From contig NZ_WMKZ01000007.1 of the NCBI RefSeq assembly GCF_019024285.1, positions 81,356 through 145,355 of the forward strand: DNA of 64,000 bases, read 5' to 3'. The stretch's first letter is position 1; each line of letters begins with the position of its first letter. Source of the stretch: Alkalihalobacterium elongatum (lineage in GTDB: Bacteria; Bacillota; Bacilli; Bacillales; Bacillaceae_F). Positions 55,235 through 63,928 of the stretch are shown in pieces. A model generated the notes under the pieces. That model was not told the origin of the DNA. It saw nothing but the letters and a program-made list of their open reading frames with translations, and did no database searches. The position numbers were made by a program, and so were the translations under genes.

Positions 55235-55310
55235 AAATTAGTTAACACTGATAGGCGTAATTCAAAGGATATCACCATTATCCTTTAACATCATTAAGAT
55301 TAACTAATTT
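55235..55310. repeat. Nested inverted repeat between obg and pheB
   Basis: AAATTAGTTAA (55235-55245) pairs with TTAACTAATTT (55300-55310), a perfect 11-bp outer stem. AAAGGATA (55264-55271) pairs with TATCCTTT (55279-55286) inside. It lies after the obg terminator and before the pheB promoter, so it is not needed as a terminator for either. Confidence 0.6.
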
Positions 55311-55362
55311 AGATAAATGTTTCTCGAACTGATTTTGGATTTAATTACAGTGGATTTTACCA

Positions 55363-55391
55363 TTGTCAAAAAGTTCTAACAAATTTATAAT
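55363..55391 (+). promoter_or_regulatory. Sigma-A promoter of pheB-pheA
   Basis: TTGTCA (55363-55368), a 17-base spacer and TATAAT (55386-55391). Confidence 0.75.
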
Positions 55392-55427
55392 GATAAAATA
55401 ACTTGAGATGGGATCGGTGGTGGTACT

Positions 55428-55877
55428 ATGTCAAAAGGAATTGACCAGTTTTATCTCGTTCGTGAAGATATGTTAACTGAGGCGATGCAAAAAACTCTCG
55501 AAGCAAAAGAGCTATTAGAATCAGGAAAAGTCAAAAAAATCAATGAAGCAGTAAAAGAAGTAGGATTAAGCCGTAGTGCATTTTACAAATATAAAGACGG
55601 GATATACCCTTTTCATAAAATGATTAAAGAAAAAATTATTACCTTATCGATCAATTTAGAGGATCGTTCGGGAACATTATCACACTTATTATCGATTGTT
55701 GCAGCATCAGGATGTAATGTACTAACTATTAATCAGACCATCCCATTAAAAGGAAGAGCGAATATAACATTGTCATTAGATACAATCTCCATGAAAATGG
55801 AAATGAGTGAGCTGATGCAGTCTATTCGTGATTTAGAGACAGTTGTTAAGGTAGAAATCGTTGGTTCAGGCTCTTAA
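55428..55877 (+). CDS. pheB: ACT-domain protein PheB
   Basis: 149 residues. The N-terminal part resembles a helix-turn-helix ([22 protein letters not shown], here [10 protein letters not shown] then [12 protein letters not shown]). An ACT domain follows from about residue 70 ([20 protein letters not shown]). It is encoded immediately before pheA in Bacillus. A role in phenylalanine-linked regulation is assumed from the position. Confidence 0.92.
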   Translation: MSKGIDQFYLVREDMLTEAMQKTLEAKELLESGKVKKINEAVKEVGLSRSAFYKYKDGIYPFHKMIKEKIITLSINLEDRSGTLSHLLSIVAASGCNVLTINQTIPLKGRANITLSLDTISMKMEMSELMQSIRDLETVVKVEIVGSGS

Positions 55878-55899
55878 GAGAAAGGAAAGGTGTACCAAG

Positions 55900-56784
55900 G
55901 TGAAAACGATTGGATTTTTAGGACCAGTTGGAACTTTTACTGAAATGGCAACTATGTCAATTTTCCCTGCACAAAAAAGAAAAGAATATACAACTATTCC
56001 TGCCTGTATGGAAGGTGTTTCAAAAGGGGAAGTGGACGCTGCAGTTGTTCCATTAGAAAATGCAATTGAAGGTTCGGTAAATTTAACTTTAGACTACATT
56101 ATTCATAAACATAAACTCCCAATTGTTGGAGAAGTTGTTGTACCTGTTGAACAACATCTACTTATTCATCCGAAACATTTAGAGGATTGGAAAGCGGTAA
56201 GTGCAATTTATTCTCATCCACATGCAATTGCTCAATGCCATGAATTTTTAAGAAGTGCGTTACCTCAAGGTGAAGTGAAATATACAAACTCGACGAGTGC
56301 TGCAGCTAAATTCATTATGGAAAACCCTGAACTTAAGGTGGCGGCGATAGGTAATGAATTAGCGGCTAAGACGTATAATCTTTCAATTATTGAAAAGAAC
56401 ATCCATGATTATGAAAATAATCGTACCCGTTTCGTGATCTTGTCAAAAAGAAAAGATGAGATTATAACTCCTTACACAGTAGGGCATAAAACAACATTAA
56501 TGATCACTTTACCATCTGATTATTCAGGTGCACTACATCAAGTGTTAAGTGCATTTTCTTGGAGAAAGCTGAACCTCTCAAAAATTGAATCCCGTCCGAT
56601 GAAAACGGGATTAGGTAATTATTTCTTTATTATAGATGTAGAAGAAAAAATGGATGAGATATTAATTCCAGGTGTTATTGCTGAATTAGAAGCGTTAGGA
56701 TGTGGAGTTCGCGTCTTAGGTAGTTACCCTTGTTTTACGATTGCTAGTGCGAATGAGGTAGTAAAAAAAACAATACCCGATTGA
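55900..56784 (+). CDS. pheA: Prephenate dehydratase PheA
   Basis: 294 residues from a GTG at 55900 (GGAAAGG 9 bases upstream). The catalytic domain begins KTIGFLGPVGTFTEMA, and the essential Thr lies in NNRTRFVILSK. The C-terminal ACT domain carries the ESRP motif (SKIESRPMKTGLGNYFF) for phenylalanine feedback inhibition. It converts prephenate to phenylpyruvate. It is co-transcribed with pheB. Confidence 0.95.
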   Translation: MKTIGFLGPVGTFTEMATMSIFPAQKRKEYTTIPACMEGVSKGEVDAAVVPLENAIEGSVNLTLDYIIHKHKLPIVGEVVVPVEQHLLIHPKHLEDWKAVSAIYSHPHAIAQCHEFLRSALPQGEVKYTNSTSAAAKFIMENPELKVAAIGNELAAKTYNLSIIEKNIHDYENNRTRFVILSKRKDEIITPYTVGHKTTLMITLPSDYSGALHQVLSAFSWRKLNLSKIESRPMKTGLGNYFFIIDVEEKMDEILIPGVIAELEALGCGVRVLGSYPCFTIASANEVVKKTIPD

Positions 56785-56817
56785 GTCTAGTTTGATTGAA
56801 GTTATAAGGTAAAAGAG

Positions 56818-56853
56818 AGAGCGGAAGCTGATAATTATTCAGCTTCCGCTCTT
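56818..56853. terminator. Terminator between converging pheA and niaR
   Basis: AGAGCGGAAGCTGA (56818-56831) pairs with TCAGCTTCCGCTCT around 7 bases. Confidence 0.88.
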
Positions 56854-56908
56854 AATATCTAATTTAATTACTTTGTTAAAAGGTATTGACCAAAAATCAA
56901 CAACAGCA

Positions 56909-57445
56909 CTAATTTAATAAAAAGCCCCTCTGTTTTAATGCGTTTATTGCTTCCTCTATATGTTCCTTGCGATCTGCTTCAATTGTATGAAGGTGTACTC
57001 CTTCTGTTAATTCCGAGAGAAGAGCAGCTTTCGTATTACGCATTTTTTCAATAAAAAGTTTTACATCGTTTCGATTATTCAACATTAAAGAACCAGTTAA
57101 ATCACCGTATATGGGATGTTCAATCATTACATCGCGAATAGTAACCCGGTGGTCCACTAATAATAATAACTCTTCTTCTGTTTCTTCTGGAGTATGTTGA
57201 CATGCAATGACTTGTTTAACCGTTTGTTCTTCATTAGCTGCTCTAATATACATATAGCCTTGTGCAGTAGCTATTAATGGGTAATTTCTAGCTTTCAAGA
57301 TGGAGATATCTTGTACAATTACTTGCCGGCTAACCCCAGTTTTTTCAGCTAGCTCATTACCAGTAATCGGTTTGTTGGTCGTTTTTAACCAATTAGCGAT
57401 TAAATTTCTACGTTCTTCTCCTAAGATTTTTTTGGTAGTCACCAT
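56909..57445 (-). CDS. niaR: NAD biosynthesis repressor NiaR (YrxA)
   Basis: 178 residues from the ATG at 57445, with AAGGAGGG upstream. The N-terminal HTH_11 winged helix (GNELAEKTGVSRQVIVQDIS) is followed by the 3H domain with metal-binding His residues (VDHRVTIRDVMIEHP and EGVHLHTIEA). NiaR binds nicotinic acid and represses nad genes. It lies downstream of the nadS-type gene, as in B. subtilis. Confidence 0.93.
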   Translation of the reverse strand: MVTTKKILGEERRNLIANWLKTTNKPITGNELAEKTGVSRQVIVQDISILKARNYPLIATAQGYMYIRAANEEQTVKQVIACQHTPEETEEELLLLVDHRVTIRDVMIEHPIYGDLTGSLMLNNRNDVKLFIEKMRNTKAALLSELTEGVHLHTIEADRKEHIEEAINALKQRGFLLN

Positions 57446-57493
57446 TATTCCCTCCTTGTACAAATAATTAAAGATTTTTATTGTCTCTCTATT

Positions 57494-58615
57494 CTAAAAC
57501 TGTGCAATTATTTCGTTAAGAACGTTAACCGTGTAGCGAATATGCTCTTCTGTCGTTTCTTTTCCGAATGAGATGCGAATCATTTCTCTTGCTTCATCAA
57601 GAGTCTTCCCTGTTTCAGTCATTGATCTCGGAGGAGAGGTTTGTCCAACCTTACAAGCACTTCCTGTTGATATTGCTATACCTCTACGGTTACATTCTAG
57701 CATAACGTATTGACCCTCTATTCCTTTTACTCGGAGACAAAGATGGTGTGCTAACCGCTTAGTTGGATGTCCTTCTAGGATGATCTTAGCTGGGTCAATA
57801 GAGTCTAAAAATAACTTCTGTAATTTTTGAAACCGTTGTAATTCAAAATCTTGCCCCTCAAATACTTCTAACGCAGCACTTGTAAAAGCTACTATTCCTG
57901 GAACATTTCCTGTACCTTGACGAAATCCTTTTTCTTGTGAACTATTCGGTACAGTAGCTTTCCATGATAGTTTAGGTGACAAGTAAACAGCACCGACTCC
58001 TTTTGGTCCATAGATTTTATGGGCAGACATTGTAACAGCAGATAGATTAAACGCTTTAACATCGATTGGTAGTTTACCAAAGGTTTGAACACAATCGCTA
58101 TGAAAAAGGATATCTCTATCCTTCAATAATTGCCCGATGGCCTCCATATTTTGAATCGTCCCTAGTTCACTATTGGCATGGCCTATAGAAACAAGGAAAG
58201 TCTCTCCTGTGATTTCTTGTGCTAAGCGATCCAGCTCTACTTCACCATAGGAATTGACTGGAATAAATGAGATTGTGAAGCCTTCTTCCTTAAGAAGTTC
58301 TAACGTATTAAGAACGGAAGGATGTTCAATGTTTGTCGTAATAATATGGTTTCCTCGGTGCTTATTTCCTCTTGCAATAGAAAGAAGTGATAAATAATTA
58401 CTTTCCGATCCGCCACTCGTAAAATAAACGCCTTCTTTTTCTCCGTTGATAATATTAGAAATTTCGATTCTAGATTGATCTAGTAATTGATTAGCAGTTG
58501 TACCAAAATCATGCAAACTACTTGGGTTTCCAAAAAATTCTTTAGCTGCTTTAGTGTATATAGTTAAAGAAGTTTCCGACATTGGAGTAGTTGCACAGTA
58601 GTCAAGATAGATCAT
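57494..58615 (-). CDS. nadS: Cysteine desulfurase NadS (NifS-like) for NadA cluster assembly
   Basis: 373 residues. PLP lysine K200 (SAHKIYGPKG), His98 (EHPS) and the catalytic Cys321 in STGSACKVG are present. The genomic partner, divergent nadBCA, points to supply of sulfur for the NadA iron-sulfur cluster, as for B. subtilis NifS. AAGAAGGG lies 8 bases before the ATG. It is the first gene of the leftward unit with niaR. Confidence 0.93.
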   Translation of the reverse strand: MIYLDYCATTPMSETSLTIYTKAAKEFFGNPSSLHDFGTTANQLLDQSRIEISNIINGEKEGVYFTSGGSESNYLSLLSIARGNKHRGNHIITTNIEHPSVLNTLELLKEEGFTISFIPVNSYGEVELDRLAQEITGETFLVSIGHANSELGTIQNMEAIGQLLKDRDILFHSDCVQTFGKLPIDVKAFNLSAVTMSAHKIYGPKGVGAVYLSPKLSWKATVPNSSQEKGFRQGTGNVPGIVAFTSAALEVFEGQDFELQRFQKLQKLFLDSIDPAKIILEGHPTKRLAHHLCLRVKGIEGQYVMLECNRRGIAISTGSACKVGQTSPPRSMTETGKTLDEAREMIRISFGKETTEEHIRYTVNVLNEIIAQF

Positions 58616-58712
58616 TTATAAAACCCTTCTTTCAGTCGAAATTGTAGTTTTCTATTATTACACGGATGTAATTGTAAAAAAACTCTTGTCACTAGTTTAA
58701 AATTATGTAAAG

Positions 58713-58733
58713 ATAGGTGTCAAGACAGGTGTA
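58713..58733. promoter_or_regulatory. Candidate NiaR operator between nadS and nadB
   Basis: ATAGGTGTCAAGACAGGTGT contains two GGTGT half sites around CAAGACA, matching the known NiaR motif built on ACAGGTGT. On the minus strand its centre supplies TTGACA (58718-58723), a consensus -35 for nadS, so binding would block that promoter directly. It also lies 25 bases before nadB. Confidence 0.7.
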
Positions 58734-58757
58734 AATGACTAAGGGGGTCATTTAATT

Positions 58758-60344
58758 ATGAAAGTATTTACTTCAGATGTCATTATCGTAGGAAGTGGTA
58801 TTGCAGGATTAATGGCAGCTGAACTTCTTTCTTTTGATAAGAATGTGATAATTATCACAAAGTCAGATGTAGTTCATAGCAATTCAATTATGGCTCAAGG
58901 TGGTATTGCTGCGGTTGTCGATAGTGAAGATGATTGGAGAGATCACTTTCTAGATACGCTTCGAGCAGGTTGTTACTACAATAATGAGGATGTCATTGAG
59001 CTTCTTGTAAAGCAAGGAGCAGAAATGATTAGAAAGTTGGAAGGGCTAGGAGTGCGTTTTGATAAAGGAAAAGATGGTAAGTACTTACTAGGCCAAGAGG
59101 GCGCACACTTAAAACGGCGAATTCTTCATGCGGGTGGAGATGCAACAGGTAAGGAATTAACGTTAAAGCTGGTTTCTAGAGTTAAACAAAATGTTCCAAT
59201 TCATGATTATATGGATGCAATCGATTTAATTATCGAGAACGGTCGATGTATTGGTGTTATTTGTCTAGATGAAAATCAAGAGTATGTTCATTACTTTGCT
59301 CCCCATGTCGTTTTGGCCACAGGCGGAGCGGGTCAGTTATACTCGGTTACCTCTAATAATTCAGCTATCACTGGTGACGGAATGGCACTAGCTTATCGTG
59401 CAGGAGCTAGGTTAGCTGATATGGAATTCGTTCAATTCCATCCAACGATGCTCGTGGAAAACGGAAAAGGGGCAGGGTTAGTATCAGAAGCAGTAAGGGG
59501 CGAAGGTGCGCGTCTTATTACTGAAGACGGTAAGTTATTAATGGAAGGTAAGCATGAGCTTGGTGATTTGGCACCACGAGATGTAGTTGCTCGAGAAATT
59601 TTTGAAAAGGTCTCAAATAATCAAAAAGTGTTTTTGGATATAAGTTCTATAGACCATTTTGAACAGAAGTTCCCTTCGGTTTCGTCTCTATGTATAAATG
59701 CTGGAGTTCAAATAGATAAAGGTCTTATTCCAATTGCTCCTGGTGCTCATTTTGTAATGGGTGGGGTAGAAACCAATATGCAAGGCAAAACCTCTATAGA
59801 AGGTTTATATGCTATCGGAGAGGTTGCTAATACTGGCGTACACGGAGCAAATCGACTTGCAAGTAACTCATTATTAGAAGGTGTCGTTTTTGCAAATGAA
59901 TTAGCACGGGAAATCATTAATACTGATGACAGTTTGATGAAAACAAATGTAAAGCCGATTGCATGTATCGATAAAAGGTATTCACAGTCACTACCGGCTA
60001 AAGATGATGTTCGAGCTATTATGTCTAAGTACGTAGGCATTGTAAGAACCAAAGAAAATTTATTAAAGGCGTTGAAATGGTTTGATAAGTACAGCACTCT
60101 TATTCGGTCCAAGCAGGTTTATCAATTTTCTCGAGAAGAGCATACCATTCGAAATATGCTGACAGTAGGTTATTTAATCACTGCTTCAGCATTATGCCGG
60201 AAGGAAAGTCGAGGAAGCCATTATCGAATAGATTATCCGCTTACCAGTGATCATTGGCTAAATCAAACAGTTTACTGTTCAATGAGTAAGCAAGAACCAT
60301 ATGTACGAAATAAAAAAGATTACGTTAGTAATTTTGTTATCTAG
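58758..60344 (+). CDS. nadB: L-aspartate oxidase NadB
   Basis: 528 residues, the normal size. The FAD-binding site is IIVGSGIAGLMAAE near residue 10. MAQGGIAAV and the active-site region GANRLASNSLLEGVVFA are present. It oxidises aspartate to iminoaspartate, the first step of de novo NAD synthesis. AAGGGGG precedes the ATG. The stop is 10 bases before nadC. Confidence 0.95.
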   Translation: MKVFTSDVIIVGSGIAGLMAAELLSFDKNVIIITKSDVVHSNSIMAQGGIAAVVDSEDDWRDHFLDTLRAGCYYNNEDVIELLVKQGAEMIRKLEGLGVRFDKGKDGKYLLGQEGAHLKRRILHAGGDATGKELTLKLVSRVKQNVPIHDYMDAIDLIIENGRCIGVICLDENQEYVHYFAPHVVLATGGAGQLYSVTSNNSAITGDGMALAYRAGARLADMEFVQFHPTMLVENGKGAGLVSEAVRGEGARLITEDGKLLMEGKHELGDLAPRDVVAREIFEKVSNNQKVFLDISSIDHFEQKFPSVSSLCINAGVQIDKGLIPIAPGAHFVMGGVETNMQGKTSIEGLYAIGEVANTGVHGANRLASNSLLEGVVFANELAREIINTDDSLMKTNVKPIACIDKRYSQSLPAKDDVRAIMSKYVGIVRTKENLLKALKWFDKYSTLIRSKQVYQFSREEHTIRNMLTVGYLITASALCRKESRGSHYRIDYPLTSDHWLNQTVYCSMSKQEPYVRNKKDYVSNFVI

Positions 60345-60354
60345 GGGGCCAAGC

Positions 60355-61200
60355 ATGAATGAACTTAAGGTAAAAGAGAAGCTTCAGCTATTTTTCATTG
60401 AAGATATCGGTGAAGGAGATGTATCAACAAATACGATTTTTTCTGATGATGATATTCAAACGGGTAATTTTATCGTAAAAAGTGAAGGAGTCATTTCAGG
60501 ATTAAACATCATTAAGTTAGGTTTTGAGATACTTAACCCTAACGTTGAAGTTCATATCCATAATAGCGATGGAGATAAAGTTAGTTATGGAACATGCGTA
60601 GCTCAAGTAAAAGGACCAGTAAAAACAATACTAACTGGGGAACGTGTCATTTTAAATTTGTTACAACGCATGAGTGGAATTGCAACTTTCACAAGAACTG
60701 CTGTAGAAACATTAAACGATGAACATACAAGAATTTGTGATACGAGAAAAACAACGCCTGGCTTACGAATGTTTGAAAAGTATGCCGTTCGTAGTGGTGG
60801 TGGGTTTAATCATCGTTTTGGTCTTTATGATGGAGTGATGATTAAAGATAATCATATTGCAGCTGCAGGAAGCATTACAAAAGCTGTGAATCAGGCGAAG
60901 TCTACGCTTGGACATATGGTAAACATTGAAGTCGAAGTAGAGACAGAAGATGAAGTGAAGGAAGCAGTAGAAGCGGGTGCTCATATCATTATGTTTGATA
61001 ATTGTCCTCCAGATGTAATGAAAGAGTGGGTAAATCTTGTTCCAAAACATATTGTTACTGAAGCATCAGGTGGAATTCAAGTAAGTAATCTTGCAAATTA
61101 CCGTAATATTGGCGTCGATTATATTTCATTGGGGGCTTTAACACATTCAGTTACAGCTTTAGATATAAGCTTTAATTTAGAGGGAGGGAAAAAAGGATGA
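60355..61200 (+). CDS. nadC: Quinolinate phosphoribosyltransferase NadC
   Basis: 281 residues from the ATG at 60355 (AGGGGG 6 bases upstream); the longest frame starts inside nadB. Motifs [21 protein letters not shown] and [23 protein letters not shown] (here [10 protein letters not shown] and DGVMIKDNH) are diagnostic. It makes nicotinate mononucleotide from quinolinate. It overlaps nadA by 4 bases. Confidence 0.95.
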   Translation: MNELKVKEKLQLFFIEDIGEGDVSTNTIFSDDDIQTGNFIVKSEGVISGLNIIKLGFEILNPNVEVHIHNSDGDKVSYGTCVAQVKGPVKTILTGERVILNLLQRMSGIATFTRTAVETLNDEHTRICDTRKTTPGLRMFEKYAVRSGGGFNHRFGLYDGVMIKDNHIAAAGSITKAVNQAKSTLGHMVNIEVEVETEDEVKEAVEAGAHIIMFDNCPPDVMKEWVNLVPKHIVTEASGGIQVSNLANYRNIGVDYISLGALTHSVTALDISFNLEGGKKG

Positions 61201-62300
61201 ACTTAGTAGAAATGATGAATACTAACCAAGGTCTTCCAGAAAAATACAAACAGATGTCAACAGAGGAAATGGAAAATAGGATCCGTGAAATCAAGGAGGA
61301 ACTTGGCGATCGTCTATTCATACCTGGACATCATTACCAACGTGATGAGGTTATTCAATTTGCTGATGCAAGTGGCGACTCGTTACAGCTTGCCCAAATC
61401 TCAGCAAAAAATAGTAAAGCAGATTATGTTGTATTTTGCGGCGTCCATTTTATGGCAGAAACTGCAGATATTTTAACAGACGACCGTCAAATCGTTGTTT
61501 TACCTGATATGCGTGCGGGCTGTTCAATGGCAGATATGGCTGATATAAATCAAACGGAAAAAGCATGGAAAGCATTAGAAGGCGATTTTGGTGATACAAT
61601 TTTACCTTTAACTTATGTAAATAGTACAGCAGCGATTAAAGCGTTTTGTGGCCGCAATGGTGGTGCAACAGTAACTTCATCTAATGCTAAGAAAATGGTC
61701 GAATGGGCTTTTACACAAAAGGAAAGAATTTTATTTTTACCTGACCAACACTTAGGAAGAAATACTGCAGTTGATTTAGGCATTCCATTAGAGCAAATGG
61801 CAGTATGGGATCCTATTGCTGAAAATCTTGAGTATGAAGGAATGATTGAAGATATTAAAGTTATCCTTTGGAAAGGGCATTGTTCTGTTCATGAGAAGTT
61901 TACAGTTGAAAATATTCGTGAGCTTCGTGAAAACGATCCAGAATTTCAAATCATTGTTCACCCTGAATGTACTCATGAAGTGGTCCAATTAGCAGATGAT
62001 GCTGGATCAACTCATTATATTATTGAAAAGTTAAAGGCTGCTCCTCCAAATAGTAAATGGGCAGTCGGAACGGAAATGAATTTAGTACGCCGTTTAGGCC
62101 AAATTCACACGGATAAAACAGTCATTTCTTTAAATCCGAATATGTGTCCATGTCTTACAATGAATCGAATTGATCTTCCACATTTATTATGGTCATTAGA
62201 ATCAATTGTAGAGGGTAAGCCAGTAAATCAAATAAAAGTTGACAGTGAAGTAGCTAAGGATGCGATATTAGCGCTTGAGCGTATGCTGCAACGTGTTTAG
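61197..62300 (+). CDS. nadA: Quinolinate synthase NadA
   Basis: 367 residues, equal to the long Bacillus form (368). The 4Fe-4S ligands are expected at C109 (RAGCSMAD), in HPECTHEV and in NMCPCLTMN. The substrate-binding GHHYQRDE is at 44-51. It condenses iminoaspartate with dihydroxyacetone phosphate. GAGGG lies upstream of the ATG. Confidence 0.96.
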   Translation: MNLVEMMNTNQGLPEKYKQMSTEEMENRIREIKEELGDRLFIPGHHYQRDEVIQFADASGDSLQLAQISAKNSKADYVVFCGVHFMAETADILTDDRQIVVLPDMRAGCSMADMADINQTEKAWKALEGDFGDTILPLTYVNSTAAIKAFCGRNGGATVTSSNAKKMVEWAFTQKERILFLPDQHLGRNTAVDLGIPLEQMAVWDPIAENLEYEGMIEDIKVILWKGHCSVHEKFTVENIRELRENDPEFQIIVHPECTHEVVQLADDAGSTHYIIEKLKAAPPNSKWAVGTEMNLVRRLGQIHTDKTVISLNPNMCPCLTMNRIDLPHLLWSLESIVEGKPVNQIKVDSEVAKDAILALERMLQRV

Positions 62301-62340
62301 TTTATAAAGATGCTTTCGTAAGATTTGAGAACATTTATAA

Positions 62341-62372
62341 AGAAGGAGACCAGTAGATCTCCTTCTTTTTTT
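62341..62372 (+). terminator. Terminator of nadBCA
   Basis: AGAAGGAGA pairs with TCTCCTTCT around 8 bases, followed by T. Confidence 0.92.
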
Positions 62373-62475
62373 GATTCTAGTGCGTATATTTTATATTGTT
62401 AATATTTATTTATTTTTTAGTTTCATCATGGATAAACTTCATTTTCGATAAAGAACACGGAATAATCACTAAAAT

Positions 62476-62509
62476 AAGAGCCTATATATTAAGAAAAGAA
62501 GGCTCTTTT
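62476..62509 (+). other. Hairpin in the nadA-safA gap
   Basis: AAGAGCC (62476-62482) pairs with GGCTCTT (62501-62507), followed by TT. It may be a second, weak terminator. The rest of the 62301-62692 gap holds the nadA terminator and the safA promoter candidate. Confidence 0.4.
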
Positions 62510-62593
62510 AACAAAAACAGCCCAAGAAAAAAATTTCGGCTTGTATATGGAAGCCGTAAATAAAGGCTAGCCCTCTCTTAAATTGTTGAAGTG

Positions 62594-62623
62594 GTTATAG
62601 GACGGCCTTTGACCGCATAGATT
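62594..62623 (+). promoter_or_regulatory. Candidate SigE promoter of safA
   Basis: GTTATAG (62594-62600), a 15-base spacer and CATAGATT (62616-62623). The -10 differs from CATACAHT at one base, and the spacer fits SigE promoters. safA is SigE-dependent in B. subtilis. Confidence 0.5.
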
Positions 62624-62692
62624 GACCTTAGAGAAATCATTTCGTCCATTTATTTTATAAGCAAATGGAAACTAAGCTAAGGAGGGAAATGT

Positions 62693-63892
62693 ATGAAGAT
62701 TCATATTGTCCAAAAAGGGGACACATTATGGAAGCTTTCAAAAAAGTACAACGTCGATTTTGAACAATTAAAAGCAGCAAATGATCATCTATCGAATCCA
62801 GACATGATTATGCCAGGTATGAAAATTAAAATTCCAACAGGCAGTGTCCCTGTAAAAAAAGAACAACCATTAGACTCCCTAGTAGGGATGGCGAAAAAAG
62901 AAGCACCTATTGTAAAAAAAGAGGCACCAGTTACGCCTCCAGTTAAAGAAAAGCCAATTGCTCCAAAGCCGCCAGAAAAACCAAAAGAAATGCCAAAAAT
63001 GCCACCGATGATGATGCCGACAGCACCACCACCGCCACCGCCGCAACCACAGCATTTGACTACAAAACAAATGCAAGACATTCATATGAACTTTAATATT
63101 TATAAACCGCAACCATACCAACCGCCAGCGCCAAAAGTACCGAAGCCACCTAAACCAGTTGCACCAAAGGTGGAAAAGCCGATTGCTAAACCAGAAATGC
63201 CAAAAAAACCAGTAGTTATGCCTGAAGTTCCGAAGAAGCCTCCAGTTATGCCAGAGTTGCCAAAGACAGCACCGATTATGCAAGATGTACCGAAGAAGGC
63301 ACCTGTGATGCCAAAAGAGGAGGCACCATTAATGCAACCAAATGTACCAATGGCACCAATGCCGCAAATGGCACCGATGCATCAAATGGCACCGATGCAT
63401 CAAATGGCACCGATGCATCAAATGGCACCGATGCAACAGCAAATGGTACCTTGTCCACCATATTATCCAATTTCTCCAGTTATGCCAGGTTGTGCACCTT
63501 GTGGAAGTGGAGGTCAATGGGTATATGGTCAACAAGCAATGCCATATCATCAAGCGATGCCACAACAGCAAATGATGATGCCGCAACAGCAAATGATGAT
63601 GCCACAACAGCAAATGATGATGCCGCAGCACCAACATCAGATGATGCCTGAACATACAATGGCGCACCAAAATGAACAGATGATGCACCAGCAAGCAATG
63701 CACCATCAGCATTATACACAGACACCAGATTTTGATGGAATGCAACAACAACCATGGACTGGAATGGCACACTCTCCGCAGATGCCTGGAGCACATCAAC
63801 CTACAGCTATGCCTGGGATGATGGGACCAAGTCAACCGATGACTCCTCAAATGCCTCATCAATTCCAGGAGTTTGATGACTTTGACGAATAA
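62693..63892 (+). CDS. safA: Spore coat morphogenetic protein SafA
   Basis: 399 residues (B. subtilis 387). An N-terminal LysM domain covers residues 2-47 (HIVQKGDTLWKLSKKYNV to MKIKIPTG), followed by a Pro/Lys linker with repeated KKEAP and PEVPKKPP units. After that come Met/Gln/His-rich repeats: four APMHQM-type units (period 18 bases) and four MPQQQMM-type units (period 24 bases). The LysM domain binds spore cortex peptidoglycan; the rest recruits inner coat proteins. GGAGGG precedes the ATG. Its position after nadA matches B. subtilis. Confidence 0.93.
   Translation: MKIHIVQKGDTLWKLSKKYNVDFEQLKAANDHLSNPDMIMPGMKIKIPTGSVPVKKEQPLDSLVGMAKKEAPIVKKEAPVTPPVKEKPIAPKPPEKPKEMPKMPPMMMPTAPPPPPPQPQHLTTKQMQDIHMNFNIYKPQPYQPPAPKVPKPPKPVAPKVEKPIAKPEMPKKPVVMPEVPKKPPVMPELPKTAPIMQDVPKKAPVMPKEEAPLMQPNVPMAPMPQMAPMHQMAPMHQMAPMHQMAPMQQQMVPCPPYYPISPVMPGCAPCGSGGQWVYGQQAMPYHQAMPQQQMMMPQQQMMMPQQQMMMPQHQHQMMPEHTMAHQNEQMMHQQAMHHQHYTQTPDFDGMQQQPWTGMAHSPQMPGAHQPTAMPGMMGPSQPMTPQMPHQFQEFDDFDE
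63360..63432 (+). repeat. 18-bp tandem repeat inside safA
   Basis: ATGGCACCGATGCATCAA recurs with almost no change, encoding APMHQM units. The near-identity at DNA level shows recent expansion. Confidence 0.85.
63556..63632 (+). repeat. 24-bp tandem repeat inside safA
   Basis: Units of the form ATGCCACAACAGCAAATGATG recur every 24 bases, encoding MPQQQMM units with only synonymous CCA/CCG changes. Confidence 0.85.
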
Positions 63893-63928
63893 ACAACAAT
63901 AACTTATAGAAGAGACAGTATATTAAAC

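Noticed and set aside
55311..55427. T-box leader for pheB-pheA
   Set aside because: No AGGGTGGNACCGCG-type antiterminator sequence is seen. An ordinary sigma-A promoter explains the spacing to the start.
59747..60112. 121-codon ORF antisense to nadB
   Set aside because: It is a shadow of the conserved nadB frame, with no promoter or ribosome binding site.
62785..63862. Several ORFs antisense to safA with Trp/Arg- or His/Leu-rich repeats
   Set aside because: They are mirror frames of the low-complexity safA coding repeats. There is no independent start signal, and the compositions are implausible.
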